Source: Thiobacillus sp. (GTDB lineage Bacteria > Pseudomonadota > Gammaproteobacteria > Burkholderiales > Thiobacillaceae). From it: 41,401 nt of DNA. A program made the position numbers and the translations under genes. How positions within the stretch are numbered: the stretch's first letter is position 1; each line of letters opens with the position of its first letter. Positions 11,914 through 22,695 of the stretch are shown here, piece by piece. The stretch spans positions 1-41,401 of the forward strand of contig JAIBFA010000046.1 of assembly GCA_019459325.1 (NCBI GenBank), read 5' to 3'. The notes beneath the pieces were generated by a model. That model did not search any database. It was not told the origin of the DNA and saw only the letters and a program-made list of their open reading frames with translations.

Positions 11914-13098
11914 ATGTCAAACATGATTCTGCTCGGTACGCGCAAAGGTACCGTCATTTTTGATCGTTCGAATTCCGCCTGGATACCTCGGCCCATCGAG
12001 CATGCGGGCATACCGGTGTGCTACGCGGCGCGCGATCCGCGTAACGGTAGCTTGTGGGCTTCCCTGGATCACGGCCACTGGGGACCCAAGTTGTCACGTT
12101 CACGCGACGGTGGCATGACATGGGAGGACGTGCAGTCCTTGAAATATCCAGAAGGCGCGCGCTACATCGTCCAATACCTGCCTACGCCGGATTTCGACCC
12201 GGAGGCGCCTGTGGGACAGCCCGAGTACAAGGACGCGACCGTTTTCAAAATCTGGACCCTGACGTTCGGTACCGCCGAGCAACCTCGCAGACTGTATGCC
12301 GGCACGATCCCCGGCGGCTTGTTCGTCAGCAATGATGGCGGAGACAGCTGGGAGCTCAACCGACCCCTCTGGAACCATGAAAGCCGGGGCGGCAATCTGT
12401 TCGCTGGCGAGGCGACAAGCGAGAACCGGTGGAGCGGTACGCCGGCCAGCATTGACTATGGCGTGTTCGAGCCGGGCATTCATTCAATCGTCATTGACCC
12501 GCGCGATCCACTGCATATGCACATCGCGGTGTCCTCCGCAGGCGTGCTGGAGACCACCGATGGAGGCCTATCCTGGACGGGACGCAATCTCGGCATGCTG
12601 AACGATTACATGCCGAATCCGGAAGCGGAGTGGGGGCACGATCCGCATTTCGTGGCCGGATGTCCGGGGCAGCCGGAGCATCTCTGGCAACAGAACCACT
12701 GCGGTGTGTTTTATAGCGATGACGGCGCGATGAAATGGAAAAAAGTCAGCATGCCCGATGCCGGCGTGCATTTCGGCTTCCCAGTCGCTGTCGACGCACA
12801 TGACGGGCGTACCGCATGGGTCGTACCAGCGCGCGCGGACATGGAGCGCATGGCCATCGGCGGCGGCTTATGCGTCGCGCGAACCACGGACGGCGGGCAA
12901 TCGTGGCAATCCTTCCGCAACGGCCTGCCGCAGGAAAACGCCTATGACATCGTGCTGAGGCATGGCCTCGACGTATCCGGCGATAGCCTGTGTTTCGGCA
13001 GCACGACCGGCAACGTCTACCTTTCGGAAGACCGCGGCGAAACCTGGCGATGCCTGGGCCACCACTTCCCACCGGTGTATTCGGTTCGATTCGGCTGA
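11914..13098 (+). CDS. BNR/Asp-box beta-propeller protein (exo-sialidase-like fold)
   Basis: 394 residues with no signal peptide. At least six Asp-box repeats are spread through the protein: SRDGGMTWED, SNDGGDSWEL, TTDGGLSWTG, SDDGAMKWKK, TTDGGQSWQS and SEDRGETWRC. They indicate a sialidase/sortilin-type propeller. The N-terminal MILLGTRKGTVIF and the middle WGHDPHFVAGCPGQP mark a family usually annotated as glycosyl hydrolase or YVTN-repeat protein, with no proven activity. The ATG at 11914 follows GAGGG. The MoaD-like gene starts 5 bp after the stop, so they are surely co-expressed. Confidence 0.8.
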   Translation: MSNMILLGTRKGTVIFDRSNSAWIPRPIEHAGIPVCYAARDPRNGSLWASLDHGHWGPKLSRSRDGGMTWEDVQSLKYPEGARYIVQYLPTPDFDPEAPVGQPEYKDATVFKIWTLTFGTAEQPRRLYAGTIPGGLFVSNDGGDSWELNRPLWNHESRGGNLFAGEATSENRWSGTPASIDYGVFEPGIHSIVIDPRDPLHMHIAVSSAGVLETTDGGLSWTGRNLGMLNDYMPNPEAEWGHDPHFVAGCPGQPEHLWQQNHCGVFYSDDGAMKWKKVSMPDAGVHFGFPVAVDAHDGRTAWVVPARADMERMAIGGGLCVARTTDGGQSWQSFRNGLPQENAYDIVLRHGLDVSGDSLCFGSTTGNVYLSEDRGETWRCLGHHFPPVYSVRFG

Positions 13099-13103
13099 GC
13101 GAC

Positions 13104-13382
13104 ATGCCTACGGTGGAAGTGACCCGGCATCTGTACCGCTACTTTCCGGCGCTCGAGAACCGCACGATAAGGGTGCCGGCCGGCTCGGTAGCGGAAGTCC
13201 TGCGCGCGGTTGACGAGCACGCCCCAGGATTCTCCGATTACGTGCTCGACGAACATGGAGCACTACGCCGGCATGTCAATGTCTGCCTCAACGACACCAT
13301 CGTGATCGATCGAAAAACCCTCTCTGATCGCGTGCCTGAGGATGCGACCCTCTACATATTCCAGGCGCTGAGTGGGGGGTAG
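13104..13382 (+). CDS. MoaD/ThiS-family ubiquitin-like protein
   Basis: 92 residues with a beta-grasp pattern (VEVTRHLYRYFP, VPAGSVAEVLRAVDE, RRHVNVCLND, LYIFQALSGG) ending exactly in Gly-Gly. In MoaD and ThiS this C-terminus is adenylated and thiocarboxylated to donate sulfur; in TtuB-like proteins it also conjugates to proteins. No MoaE, ThiG or E1-like enzyme is nearby. The partner is the propeller gene 5 bp upstream; I recall this pairing in other bacteria without an assigned function. Sulfur transfer or protein tagging for the propeller is a hypothesis. Confidence 0.78.
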   Translation: MPTVEVTRHLYRYFPALENRTIRVPAGSVAEVLRAVDEHAPGFSDYVLDEHGALRRHVNVCLNDTIVIDRKTLSDRVPEDATLYIFQALSGG

Positions 13383-13717
13383 GGACTTGGGGCAGCTATT
13401 GATGAGTTTACTTGCAGAAGCTCGGGCTTGGACTGGCATTCAATTTCAAATTTAATCAGATATTGAATGACCGAAATTCGGAGAGTGCCGGCGGTTGCAT
13501 TGGAAAAGCCACTGTTCAGGCTGGCTTCGGTGCCAATGTCGGCAATGCGCACCACACCGACCACTCAGCTGAGCAAACGCCATGGGCCGGAATGGCCACG
13601 AGGACCAGACGCTCTTTGTAACCAGCACGACCGACCGTCAGGGTCGCGAGCGGTTCTATCTGGTTAACTGGCAGCGGACACTAATGAATGTCCATCATCC
13701 ACAGGCGGATGCCTCGA
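13383..13717. other. Intergenic region with repeat
   Basis: About 335 bp between the MoaD-like gene and the convergent bamD. It holds copy B1 of a dispersed repeat. No gene or hairpin terminator was recognised. Confidence 0.6.
13599..13647 (-). repeat. Dispersed repeat B, copy 1
   Basis: The reverse complement matches 21882-21931 with about six differences (one a single-base gap) in 50 columns; similarity fades beyond it. The core reads CGGTCGGTCGTGC. Confidence 0.7.
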
Positions 13718-14545
13718 TTACCAGAACCGATACCAGGCCTTGCCTTCGGTGCTCACACCCTTGCTGTACTTGCTGTTGGGGAAGTTGAGCGTCAGCACGC
13801 GCTGCGCATCGTCGCGCAGGTCGGTCAGTCCCAGCTTGTCGTAGGAAATCACCATGATCGCCAGCGCCTCCTCCAGCGCGGGGGCTTCGGGGTAGGTCTT
13901 CAGCACTTCCTTGGCGCGGTTGGCGGCGGCCACATACGCCTCGCGCTTGAGGTAATACTTGGCGACGTGGATTTCGTTGCCGGCCAGCGCGTTGACCAGG
14001 TATTTCATGCGGGCGGTCGAATCAGGGGCATATTTGCTGTCGGGGAAGCGGGTGACCAGTTCCTTGAACGCCAGAAACGCATCGCGGGCGGCTCTGGGGT
14101 CGCGCTCGCTCATGTCCTGATCGACCAGGTTGCCCAACAGGCCGAGATCGTCGTTAAAATTCGCCAGGCCCTTCAGGTAGTAGGCGTAATCGACGTTAGG
14201 GTGGTTGGGGTGCAGCTTGATGAAACGGTCGCACGCGGCGATGGCGGAAATCGGCTCGTTGTCCTTGTAATAGGCGTAGGCCACTTCCAGCTGGGCCTGC
14301 TGGGCATAGCGGCCGAAGGGATAACGCGCTTCCAGCGTCTCGAACAGCTTGACGGCGCGTTCGTAATTGCCGTCGTTGAGATTATCCTTGGCTTCGGAAT
14401 AGAGCTTTTGCGCCGACCAGCCCGTGGTTTCGTCCTTGACCTCGGGCAACAGGCCGCAGCCGCCCAGGGTGAGCGTGGCAGCCAGCAGTACGCTGCCCAA
14501 CACCCGATTGAATGTAATGAAACCGGAAGAACGTAGCTTAAGCAT
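13718..14545 (-). CDS. bamD: Outer-membrane protein assembly factor BamD
   Basis: 275-residue lipoprotein with lipobox LTLGGC (Cys30). It carries the TPR pairs of BamD (SAQKLYSEAKDNLNDGNYER, LEARYPFGRYAQQAQLEVAY, FIKLHPNHPNVDYAYYLKGL, FPDSKYAPDSTARMKYL). BamD is an essential part of the BAM complex that inserts beta-barrels into the outer membrane, working on the same pathway as TamA/TamB further along. The start at 14545 gives a normal signal peptide; an ATG at 14557 is also possible. Its start codon overlaps the putative rluD start on the opposite strand. Confidence 0.95.
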   Translation of the reverse strand: MLKLRSSGFITFNRVLGSVLLAATLTLGGCGLLPEVKDETTGWSAQKLYSEAKDNLNDGNYERAVKLFETLEARYPFGRYAQQAQLEVAYAYYKDNEPISAIAACDRFIKLHPNHPNVDYAYYLKGLANFNDDLGLLGNLVDQDMSERDPRAARDAFLAFKELVTRFPDSKYAPDSTARMKYLVNALAGNEIHVAKYYLKREAYVAAANRAKEVLKTYPEAPALEEALAIMVISYDKLGLTDLRDDAQRVLTLNFPNSKYSKGVSTEGKAWYRFW

Positions 14546-15521
14546 GGAAAAAGACACAGAGAAGTTGTCGGCTGATTATAAGGGAAATACGGAAGGCGAT
14601 ATCCGCCAGCTCGTGATCCCCGATGCACAGGGCGGCCAGCGCCTGGACCAGGCCTTGTCCGCCATGCTGCCCGAGTTCTCGCGCAACCGCATCCAGAACT
14701 GGATCCGCGCGCGCAAGATCGCGGTGGACGATGCCTGGGGCACCACCCGGATGAAAGTCAGCGGGGGGGAGTCGGTGCGGGTCGAGATCGAGCCCGATCC
14801 GAATGCTACCCCCGATGCGCCCGAGGCCATCCCGCTCGACGTGGTGTTCGAGGATTCGATGCTGCTGGTGATCAACAAACCGGTCGGCCTGGTCGTCCAT
14901 CCCGGCAGCGGCAACCGCCACGGCACCTTGCTCAACGCGTTGCTGCACCGGGTGCCACAAGTGGCCGAGTTGCCGCGCGCCGGCATCGTGCACCGGCTCG
15001 ACAAGGACACCTCCGGCCTGCTGGTCGTCGCCAAAACCCTGAAGTCGCATACCGACCTGGTGCGTCAGTTGCAGGCGCGCACCGTCAAGCGCGAGTATCT
15101 CGCCCTGGTGTATGGCGAGGTCGATCACGCCGGCACCGTCAATGCGCCGCTGGCCCGCGATCCGCACAACCGCACCAAGCGTACCGTGCACACCATGGGC
15201 AAGGAAGCGGTCACGCATTACGACGTGGTCGAGCGCTTTCCCGGCGTGACGCTTCTGCGCTGCAAGCTGGAAACCGGGCGCACTCATCAGATCCGGGTGC
15301 ACATGCAGCACATCGGCCATCCGCTGGTCGGCGAACAGATCTACAGCGCAAGCCGCCGCAGCCACCTCAAGATTCCCTTCCCGCGCCAGGCGCTGCATGC
15401 CGAGCGGCTGGGCCTGATCCATCCGGTCACCCAGGAATTCATGCAGTGGGAATGCCCCGTGCCGCCCGATTTCGCCTCGTTGCTGGACGCTCTGCGCGCA
15501 AACACCGACTGGATCAAGTGA
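14544..15521 (+). CDS. rluD: 23S rRNA pseudouridine synthase (RluD type)
   Basis: 325 residues. An N-terminal S4 RNA-binding domain (QRLDQALSAMLPEFSRNRIQ) precedes the RluA-family catalytic domain with the active Asp153 in HRLDKDTSG. KPVGLVVHPGSGN and LETGRTHQIRVHMQHIGHP are also typical. RluD modifies helix 69 of 23S rRNA; the position next to bamD supports RluD over RluA or RluC. The ATG at 14544 is favoured; an upstream in-frame ATG at 14514 adds ten residues. The stop overlaps the GTG start of pgeF. Confidence 0.93.
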   Translation: MEKDTEKLSADYKGNTEGDIRQLVIPDAQGGQRLDQALSAMLPEFSRNRIQNWIRARKIAVDDAWGTTRMKVSGGESVRVEIEPDPNATPDAPEAIPLDVVFEDSMLLVINKPVGLVVHPGSGNRHGTLLNALLHRVPQVAELPRAGIVHRLDKDTSGLLVVAKTLKSHTDLVRQLQARTVKREYLALVYGEVDHAGTVNAPLARDPHNRTKRTVHTMGKEAVTHYDVVERFPGVTLLRCKLETGRTHQIRVHMQHIGHPLVGEQIYSASRRSHLKIPFPRQALHAERLGLIHPVTQEFMQWECPVPPDFASLLDALRANTDWIK

Positions 15522-16240
15522 ACCTGATTGTTCCCGACTGGCCCGCCCCTGCGCGGATCAAAGGCCTGATGACCACTCGCGTGGGCGGGGTGAGTCAGGC
15601 GCCGTGGGCCAGCTTCAATCTCGGCGACCATGTCGGCGACGAGCCGGCCCACGTGGCAGCCAACCGTGCGCGCCTGCGCCAGCATCTGCCGGCCGAGCCG
15701 GGCTGGCTCAAGCAGGTTCACAGCGCCCGCGTGGCCGAACTCGGGCAGGAGTCCAATCCCGAAGCCGACGCCGCCTTCACGCGCCAGGCCGGGCAGGTCT
15801 GCCCGGTGCTTACCGCAGACTGCCTGCCGGTGTTGTTCTGCGACCGCGCCGGCAGCGTGGTGGCTGCCGCGCACGCCGGCTGGCGCGGGCTGGCCGATGG
15901 CGTGCTGGAAGCCACCGTCGCCGCCATGCAGGTGCCGCCGGGTGAGATCCTTGCCTGGATGGGCGCCGCCATCGGTCCGCTGGCGTTCGAAGTGGGCGAC
16001 GAGGTGCGGCAGGCGTTTGTTGCGCAGCATGCCGAGGCCGCCGGGGCGTTTGTGCAGCAGCCCGTGCCGGGCAAGTGGCTTGCCGATATCTACCAGCTTG
16101 CGCGCATCCGCCTCAGCCATGCTGGCGTGAAAGCTGTGTATGGTGGCGGACGTTGCACCTTCAACGAAGCCGCCACCTTTTATTCTTACCGTCGCGAGGG
16201 CGTGACCGGACGCATGGCGTCGCTGATCTGGCTGGCATAA
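15518..16240 (+). CDS. pgeF: Peptidoglycan editing factor PgeF (laccase-domain, YfiH)
   Basis: 240 residues. The Zn-binding laccase-domain residues are visible: His68 (QVHSARV), Cys102 (TADCLPVLFCD) and His119 (AAAHAGWRGL). E. coli YfiH/PgeF removes L-Ser-containing peptidoglycan precursors made by mistake; homologues also show purine nucleoside phosphorylase activity. The start is a GTG overlapping the rluD stop by 4 bp, the only start that gives the usual N-terminus; a longer ATG frame merely shadows rluD. rluD-pgeF is a common proteobacterial pair. Confidence 0.92.
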   Translation: MNLIVPDWPAPARIKGLMTTRVGGVSQAPWASFNLGDHVGDEPAHVAANRARLRQHLPAEPGWLKQVHSARVAELGQESNPEADAAFTRQAGQVCPVLTADCLPVLFCDRAGSVVAAAHAGWRGLADGVLEATVAAMQVPPGEILAWMGAAIGPLAFEVGDEVRQAFVAQHAEAAGAFVQQPVPGKWLADIYQLARIRLSHAGVKAVYGGGRCTFNEAATFYSYRREGVTGRMASLIWLA

Positions 16241-16311
16241 GCGCGGCGTTCCGGCAAGTAAGGGCCACCCCGCGCGAGATGGGAAATCACCGGGTGTAGG
16301 GGAGAGGATGC

Positions 16312-16902
16312 ATGGGGACGAATAGATTGGAAGCCTTCAGCGATGGCGTCCTGGCCATCATCATCACCATCATGGTGCTGGAGTTGAAGGTGCCCCATGG
16401 CGAGAAGCTCGATGTCTTGCTGCCACTTGTGCCGACCTTTCTCAGCTACGTGCTGAGCTTCGTTTACCTCGGCATCTACTGGAACAACCATCATCACATG
16501 CTGCATGTCGCCACACGGGTCACGGGCCCCATGCTGTGGGCGAATCTTTATCTGCTGTTCTGGTTGTCGCTGTTTCCGTTTGCCACAGGTTGGATGGGCG
16601 AGAACCACTTCGCCCCGATGCCGTCGGCGCTGTATGGCCTGGTGCTGCTGATGGCGGCGGTCGCCTATTGGGTGCTGGAGCAGGCGATCATCGCTTCCGA
16701 GGGGTCCGCCTCGTTACTCAGGCGTGCCGTCGGGCGGGACTGGAAAGGCAAGCTGTCGCCTGTTCTCTACGCTGTCGCCATCGTGACCACCTTCCTGGTT
16801 CCGTGGATTGCGCTAGCCATCTATGTATTCGTGGCGATTCTCTGGCTGGTGCCCGATCCCCGCATCGAGAGGGCGCTCCATCGGGGAGGGCCCCGACCCT
16901 AA
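16312..16902 (+). CDS. TMEM175/DUF1211-family potassium channel-like protein
   Basis: 196 residues with about six membrane helices. The family hallmark FSDGV lies at residues 9-13, in the first helix (RLEAFSDGVLAIIITIMVLEL). YWNNHHHMLH is the second family signature. Bacterial TMEM175 proteins form tetrameric K+ channels. A GGGGAGAGG ribosome site precedes the ATG. The stop overlaps the stop of the convergent ligase gene by 4 bp. Confidence 0.88.
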   Translation: MGTNRLEAFSDGVLAIIITIMVLELKVPHGEKLDVLLPLVPTFLSYVLSFVYLGIYWNNHHHMLHVATRVTGPMLWANLYLLFWLSLFPFATGWMGENHFAPMPSALYGLVLLMAAVAYWVLEQAIIASEGSASLLRRAVGRDWKGKLSPVLYAVAIVTTFLVPWIALAIYVFVAILWLVPDPRIERALHRGGPRP

Positions 16903-17759
16903 AACTCTTCGCGCACGCGCAGGTAGCGCGGAAAACGCGGCATACCGTTCTTCGTCAGATGCTGATAACGATAGGTGATGCGCGTGCCGATCGGCGGCGG
17001 CTGGTGGCGCAGGGCATCGGAAAGACCGCTGCCGATGCGGAAGCGCTTGCCGTCCGGCATTTCCATTTCCAGCGCGCCGGTCATGCCCTGGTATTTCCCC
17101 TTGCCCGGCGTATGGCCGACCACGACCGCCTCGGCGTCCTGCCAGGGTTTCAGCTTCAGCAGCGCATCGCTGCGGCCCGTCACATAAGGCGCGTCGGCGC
17201 GATGCAGCATCAGGCCTTCGCCGCCCGCGCGCACCACGATGTCGAGTTGCCGCATCAGCGTGGCGCGGTCGGCCACGCGCCGCTGCTCGACGGCCTGCAG
17301 CCAGGGCACGGCGGCCAGTTCGACTATCGTCTGCATCTGCCGGACGCGCGCGCTGAAATCCCCCGCCGCGCCGGGCAACTCGAAAACCAGGTAGCGCACC
17401 TGCCGCCAGTCGGCATCCACGGGTTCGACCTTGCGCACGATGCCTGACAGGGTGTCGAAGGCGTCGCGCGCGATCCAGAGTTCGCCATCCAGCGGCACCG
17501 CCGGGAAATTCGCGGTGAACCATGCGGGCGCAGGGACGACTCCGCCGCCGCGAAAGCGCAGGGTGCGGCCGTCCCACTGGGCGCGCACGCCGTCGAGTTT
17601 TTCGCTCACCCAATACTCGCCGACGTCGACGTCGGCAGCGTAGACCTCGGCCAGCAGCATGGCCGGGGCGGCCGGCGGCGTGTCGGCCCACGCCGGATGA
17701 GCGGCCAGCGCCCACAGCACCAGCCACAGCGCGGAAAGCGCGCGCTTCAATCCAGCCAT
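16899..17759 (-). CDS. Secreted ATP-dependent DNA ligase (LigE-like)
   Basis: 286 residues. A signal peptide (ALSALWLVLWALAAHPAWA) points to the periplasm. The adenylation domain has motif I at Lys54 (SEKLDGVRAQWDG), motif III-like YLVFELP, motif IV GGEGLMLH and motif V LKLKPW. A short OB domain follows, with no extra N-terminal DNA-binding domain. That matches minimal periplasmic ligases (Lig E) proposed to act on incoming or extracellular DNA. The start overlaps the end of the GNAT gene by 13 bp, so it is the third gene of the nadC set. Confidence 0.85.
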   Translation of the reverse strand: MAGLKRALSALWLVLWALAAHPAWADTPPAAPAMLLAEVYAADVDVGEYWVSEKLDGVRAQWDGRTLRFRGGGVVPAPAWFTANFPAVPLDGELWIARDAFDTLSGIVRKVEPVDADWRQVRYLVFELPGAAGDFSARVRQMQTIVELAAVPWLQAVEQRRVADRATLMRQLDIVVRAGGEGLMLHRADAPYVTGRSDALLKLKPWQDAEAVVVGHTPGKGKYQGMTGALEMEMPDGKRFRIGSGLSDALRHQPPPIGTRITYRYQHLTKNGMPRFPRYLRVREEF

Positions 17760-18229
17760 TTCTGCATGAATTGCGCGTGCCCCATGCCGGGGTCGAGCCG
17801 GTAGTCGTCGAACCCCAGCTTTTCGTAGAGCGTGCGCGCGGCGCGGTTGCCGGAGAGGACTTCGAGCGTGAGCTTGCAGGCGCCGCGTTCGCGGGCGATG
17901 GCCTCGACCTCGGCGAACAGCTGCGCCGCGATGCCCTGACCGCGATGGCTGGGCATGACGACGACATCGTGCACATTGACCAGCGGGCGGCAGGCAAAGG
18001 TGGAAAAACCTTCGATGGCGTTGACGAGGCCGACCGCCGTGGCGCCGTCGAAGGCCAGCACACTGAAAATGCAGGGCCGGGCGGCGAGTTCGTCGATCAG
18101 ATTGACGCGGGAAAACTCGGAGAGCGGTTCGCCGCCGCCCGCCGGATCGCGCGCATAGGCGTCCAGCAGCTCGACCAGCGCGGATGCGTGCGCCGGGTCG
18201 TCGTAACGCGCGCGAATGAGCTCGATCAT
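17747..18229 (-). CDS. GNAT-family N-acetyltransferase
   Basis: 160 residues. The acetyl-CoA-binding motif A is VHDVVVMPSHRGQGIAAQLF, with the Q/RxxGxG/A core RGQGIA. The C-terminal NRAARTLYEKLGF segment is typical. The substrate is unknown. The start overlaps the nadC stop (ATGA) and its stop overlaps the ligase start, placing it in a tight three-gene unit. Confidence 0.87.
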   Translation of the reverse strand: MIELIRARYDDPAHASALVELLDAYARDPAGGGEPLSEFSRVNLIDELAARPCIFSVLAFDGATAVGLVNAIEGFSTFACRPLVNVHDVVVMPSHRGQGIAAQLFAEVEAIARERGACKLTLEVLSGNRAARTLYEKLGFDDYRLDPGMGHAQFMQKWLD

Positions 18230-19068
18230 TGGGTGTCGATGCGCATCGACAGATCGACCGCACGGACGTGCTTGGTGAGGCTGCCGATGGAAATGCGATC
18301 CACCCCGGTTTCGGCCACCGCGCGCACGCTGTCCAGCGTAATGTTGCCGGAGGCTTCGAGCAACGCGCGGCCATGGGTGACCTGCACCGCATGGCGCATG
18401 TCCGCGAGGCTGAAGTTGTCGAGCAGGATGAGCGGCGCACCGGCACTCAGGGCCTGTTCGAGCTCGTCGATGTTTTCCACTTCGATCTGCACGCTGACCT
18501 TGCCCTCGGCCAACCGGAACGCGGCATCGAGCACCTGCGCGATGCCGCCCGCCGCCGTGATGTGGTTTTCCTTGATCAGGATGCCGTCGTACAGGCCGGT
18601 GCGCTGGTTTTGTCCGCCGCCCACCTGCACCGCGTATTTCTCGGCGATGCGCAGTCCGGGCAGGGTCTTGCGGGTGTCGAGGATGGCCGCGTGGGTGCCG
18701 CGCACGGCCTCGACATACGGCCGCGTCGCGCTGGCCACCCCCGACAGGGTCTGCAGAAAATTCAGCGCCGGGCGCTCGGCGGTCAGCAGGGCGCGGGCAT
18801 TGCCGCTGATCTCGACCAGCACGCTGTCGGCCGTCACGGTGTCGCCCTCGTTGACCCGCCAGTCGATGACGCAACCGAGATCGAGCGCCCGAAAACAGGC
18901 GTCGAACCAGGGCCGGCCGGCGATCACGGCCGTTTCGCGGGTGATGACGCGGGCGCGGGCGGTTTGGGTCGAGGGGATGAGCAGGGCGGTGAGATCGCCG
19001 CTGCCGACATCCTCGGCCAGCGCGCGCGTGACATCGGTTTCGATAGCGGAAGCAATCAATTCGGACAT
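18226..19068 (-). CDS. nadC: Quinolinate phosphoribosyltransferase (decarboxylating)
   Basis: 280 residues. Makes nicotinate mononucleotide from quinolinate and PRPP in de novo NAD synthesis. Signatures are EDVGSGDLTA, the TAERPALNFLQTLSGVA helix, LDTRKTLPGLR, VGGGQNQRTGLYDGILIKEN, EVENIDELEQAL and ASGNITLDSVRAVAETGVD. The ATG at 19068 is preferred over the 19116 alternative, which adds residues unlike the family. It shares the NAD pathway with nadE at 4376. Divergent from clpB. Confidence 0.96.
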   Translation of the reverse strand: MSELIASAIETDVTRALAEDVGSGDLTALLIPSTQTARARVITRETAVIAGRPWFDACFRALDLGCVIDWRVNEGDTVTADSVLVEISGNARALLTAERPALNFLQTLSGVASATRPYVEAVRGTHAAILDTRKTLPGLRIAEKYAVQVGGGQNQRTGLYDGILIKENHITAAGGIAQVLDAAFRLAEGKVSVQIEVENIDELEQALSAGAPLILLDNFSLADMRHAVQVTHGRALLEASGNITLDSVRAVAETGVDRISIGSLTKHVRAVDLSMRIDTQ

Positions 19069-19094
19069 GGTGGGTTTAATTAGGAGTCGGCGGG

Positions 19095-19120
19095 TTGAAA
19101 TCGGCGTAAACGCCACTATT
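19095..19120 (+). promoter_or_regulatory. Candidate heat-shock (sigma32) promoter of clpB
   Basis: TTGAAA at 19095-19100 (in GGTTGAAA) is followed after 12 bases by CCACTATT at 19113-19120. This resembles the sigma32 pattern CTTGAAA / CCCCATNT at slightly short spacing. It lies about 40 bp before the clpB start. clpB is a standard sigma32 target. Confidence 0.5.
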
Positions 19121-19157
19121 TGGGTGGCATCGAATATACCTTAGCACGAGGTCTCCT

Positions 19158-21749
<2,592 letters not shown>

Positions 21750-21772
21750 TTGAATTGGGCAAGTCTAGTGAG

Positions 21773-21800
21773 AGAGGGCGGGCTTCCGCCCTCTTTTTTT
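21773..21800 (+). terminator. Rho-independent terminator of clpB
   Basis: A 9-bp GC-rich stem (AGAGGGCGG with CCGCCCTCT) with a 4-base loop is followed by a seven-T run. It lies 24 bp after the clpB stop. Confidence 0.92.
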
Positions 21801-22208
21801 GGAGGGGCTGGCTAAAAAACACCCCGCATGTCGGGTTCGGGGGCGGGGGGATTTAATACGGGCCGGGATCAATGACTGGTTGCGACCCTGAACGGTCGGT
21901 CGTGCCGGTTACAACCATCGTCTGGTTCTCGGCCAGAGCCGCCGGTGGCGTTCTAAGCAAACCAGGTCTGCTATGCGCTGCGCACCGGTCATTGGCTAGA
22001 AATGCCGCTGAATGGCCGCTTTCAACTTTGGCGAATGCGTACTCCCGACCCACAACGGAAGCTCAGACAGGTTATGGCGGCCATCAATTTAGCTCGGACA
22101 GCGGCCACTTTTTTTGTGATTTTTTTTGAACGGGCATGCAATTCAGACGGCATCTGTCCCGTTGTTTACCGCCAGTAACGAACTCGCAAGCAGAAGGCGA
22201 AGCGCGAT
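21801..22208. other. Intergenic region with repeat
   Basis: About 400 bp between the clpB terminator and the convergent chelatase gene. It contains repeat copy B2. A segment near 22010-22040 resembles the flank of repeat A1 (CTGAAYGG followed by CTTTGGCGAAT). No gene recognised. Confidence 0.6.
21882..21931 (+). repeat. Dispersed repeat B, copy 2
   Basis: Matches the reverse complement of 13599-13647 with about six differences in 50 columns. It lies just outside the left edge of the second accessory block. Confidence 0.7.
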
Positions 22209-22574
22209 TCAGGCCGCGCTGGCAACTTGCAGAATGGCTTGTGGCAGCAAATCGGAATCCCCAAGATGCCGGGTCAGGCTGACCTTGATCTGGGGATGAG
22301 CGGCCTGAAACGCCTGAATGGCTTCCGGGATATCGTGCGCTACATGGGTTCCGGCGGCCAGAAAATAGGGAAACACCACAATCTCGGAAGCGCCCCTGGC
22401 CAGACAGGCTGCCAAGCCTTCGGGAATGGATGGTTGCGCCAATTCCAGAAAAGCGGTTTCGACACCCGAGAACCCTGGTGGGTTGATACCATTCAGGCGC
22501 TTGGTCAGTTGACGAACTTCGTCGTTGGATGCTGCGCGACGGCTACCGTGGGCAATCAGTAACAGGGTTTTCAT
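22209..22574 (-). CDS. Small CbiX/SirB-type sirohydrochlorin chelatase
   Basis: 121 residues, the size of the short CbiX chelatases. LLLIAHGSRR at the N-terminus carries the first metal-site histidine (His9). FPYFLAAGTHVAHDIP carries the second (His77, with His80). These enzymes insert Co2+ (towards cobalamin) or Fe2+ (towards sirohaem) into sirohydrochlorin; the sequence does not settle which. It is the distal gene of a minus-strand row with a SOUL haem-binding protein and a B12-binding regulator, which slightly favours a tetrapyrrole link. Confidence 0.87.
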   Translation of the reverse strand: MKTLLLIAHGSRRAASNDEVRQLTKRLNGINPPGFSGVETAFLELAQPSIPEGLAACLARGASEIVVFPYFLAAGTHVAHDIPEAIQAFQAAHPQIKVSLTRHLGDSDLLPQAILQVASAA

Positions 22575-22695
22575 GGATGCTTCCTCAAGGTTGATATGAA
22601 GTGTTTTTCGTCATGCGATCGACCAGAACATTCCCCTGACATGGCTGGTGATTCGGTCGTTGCAAGTGTGATCTGTGCCGCCAATTCCATTGAGA

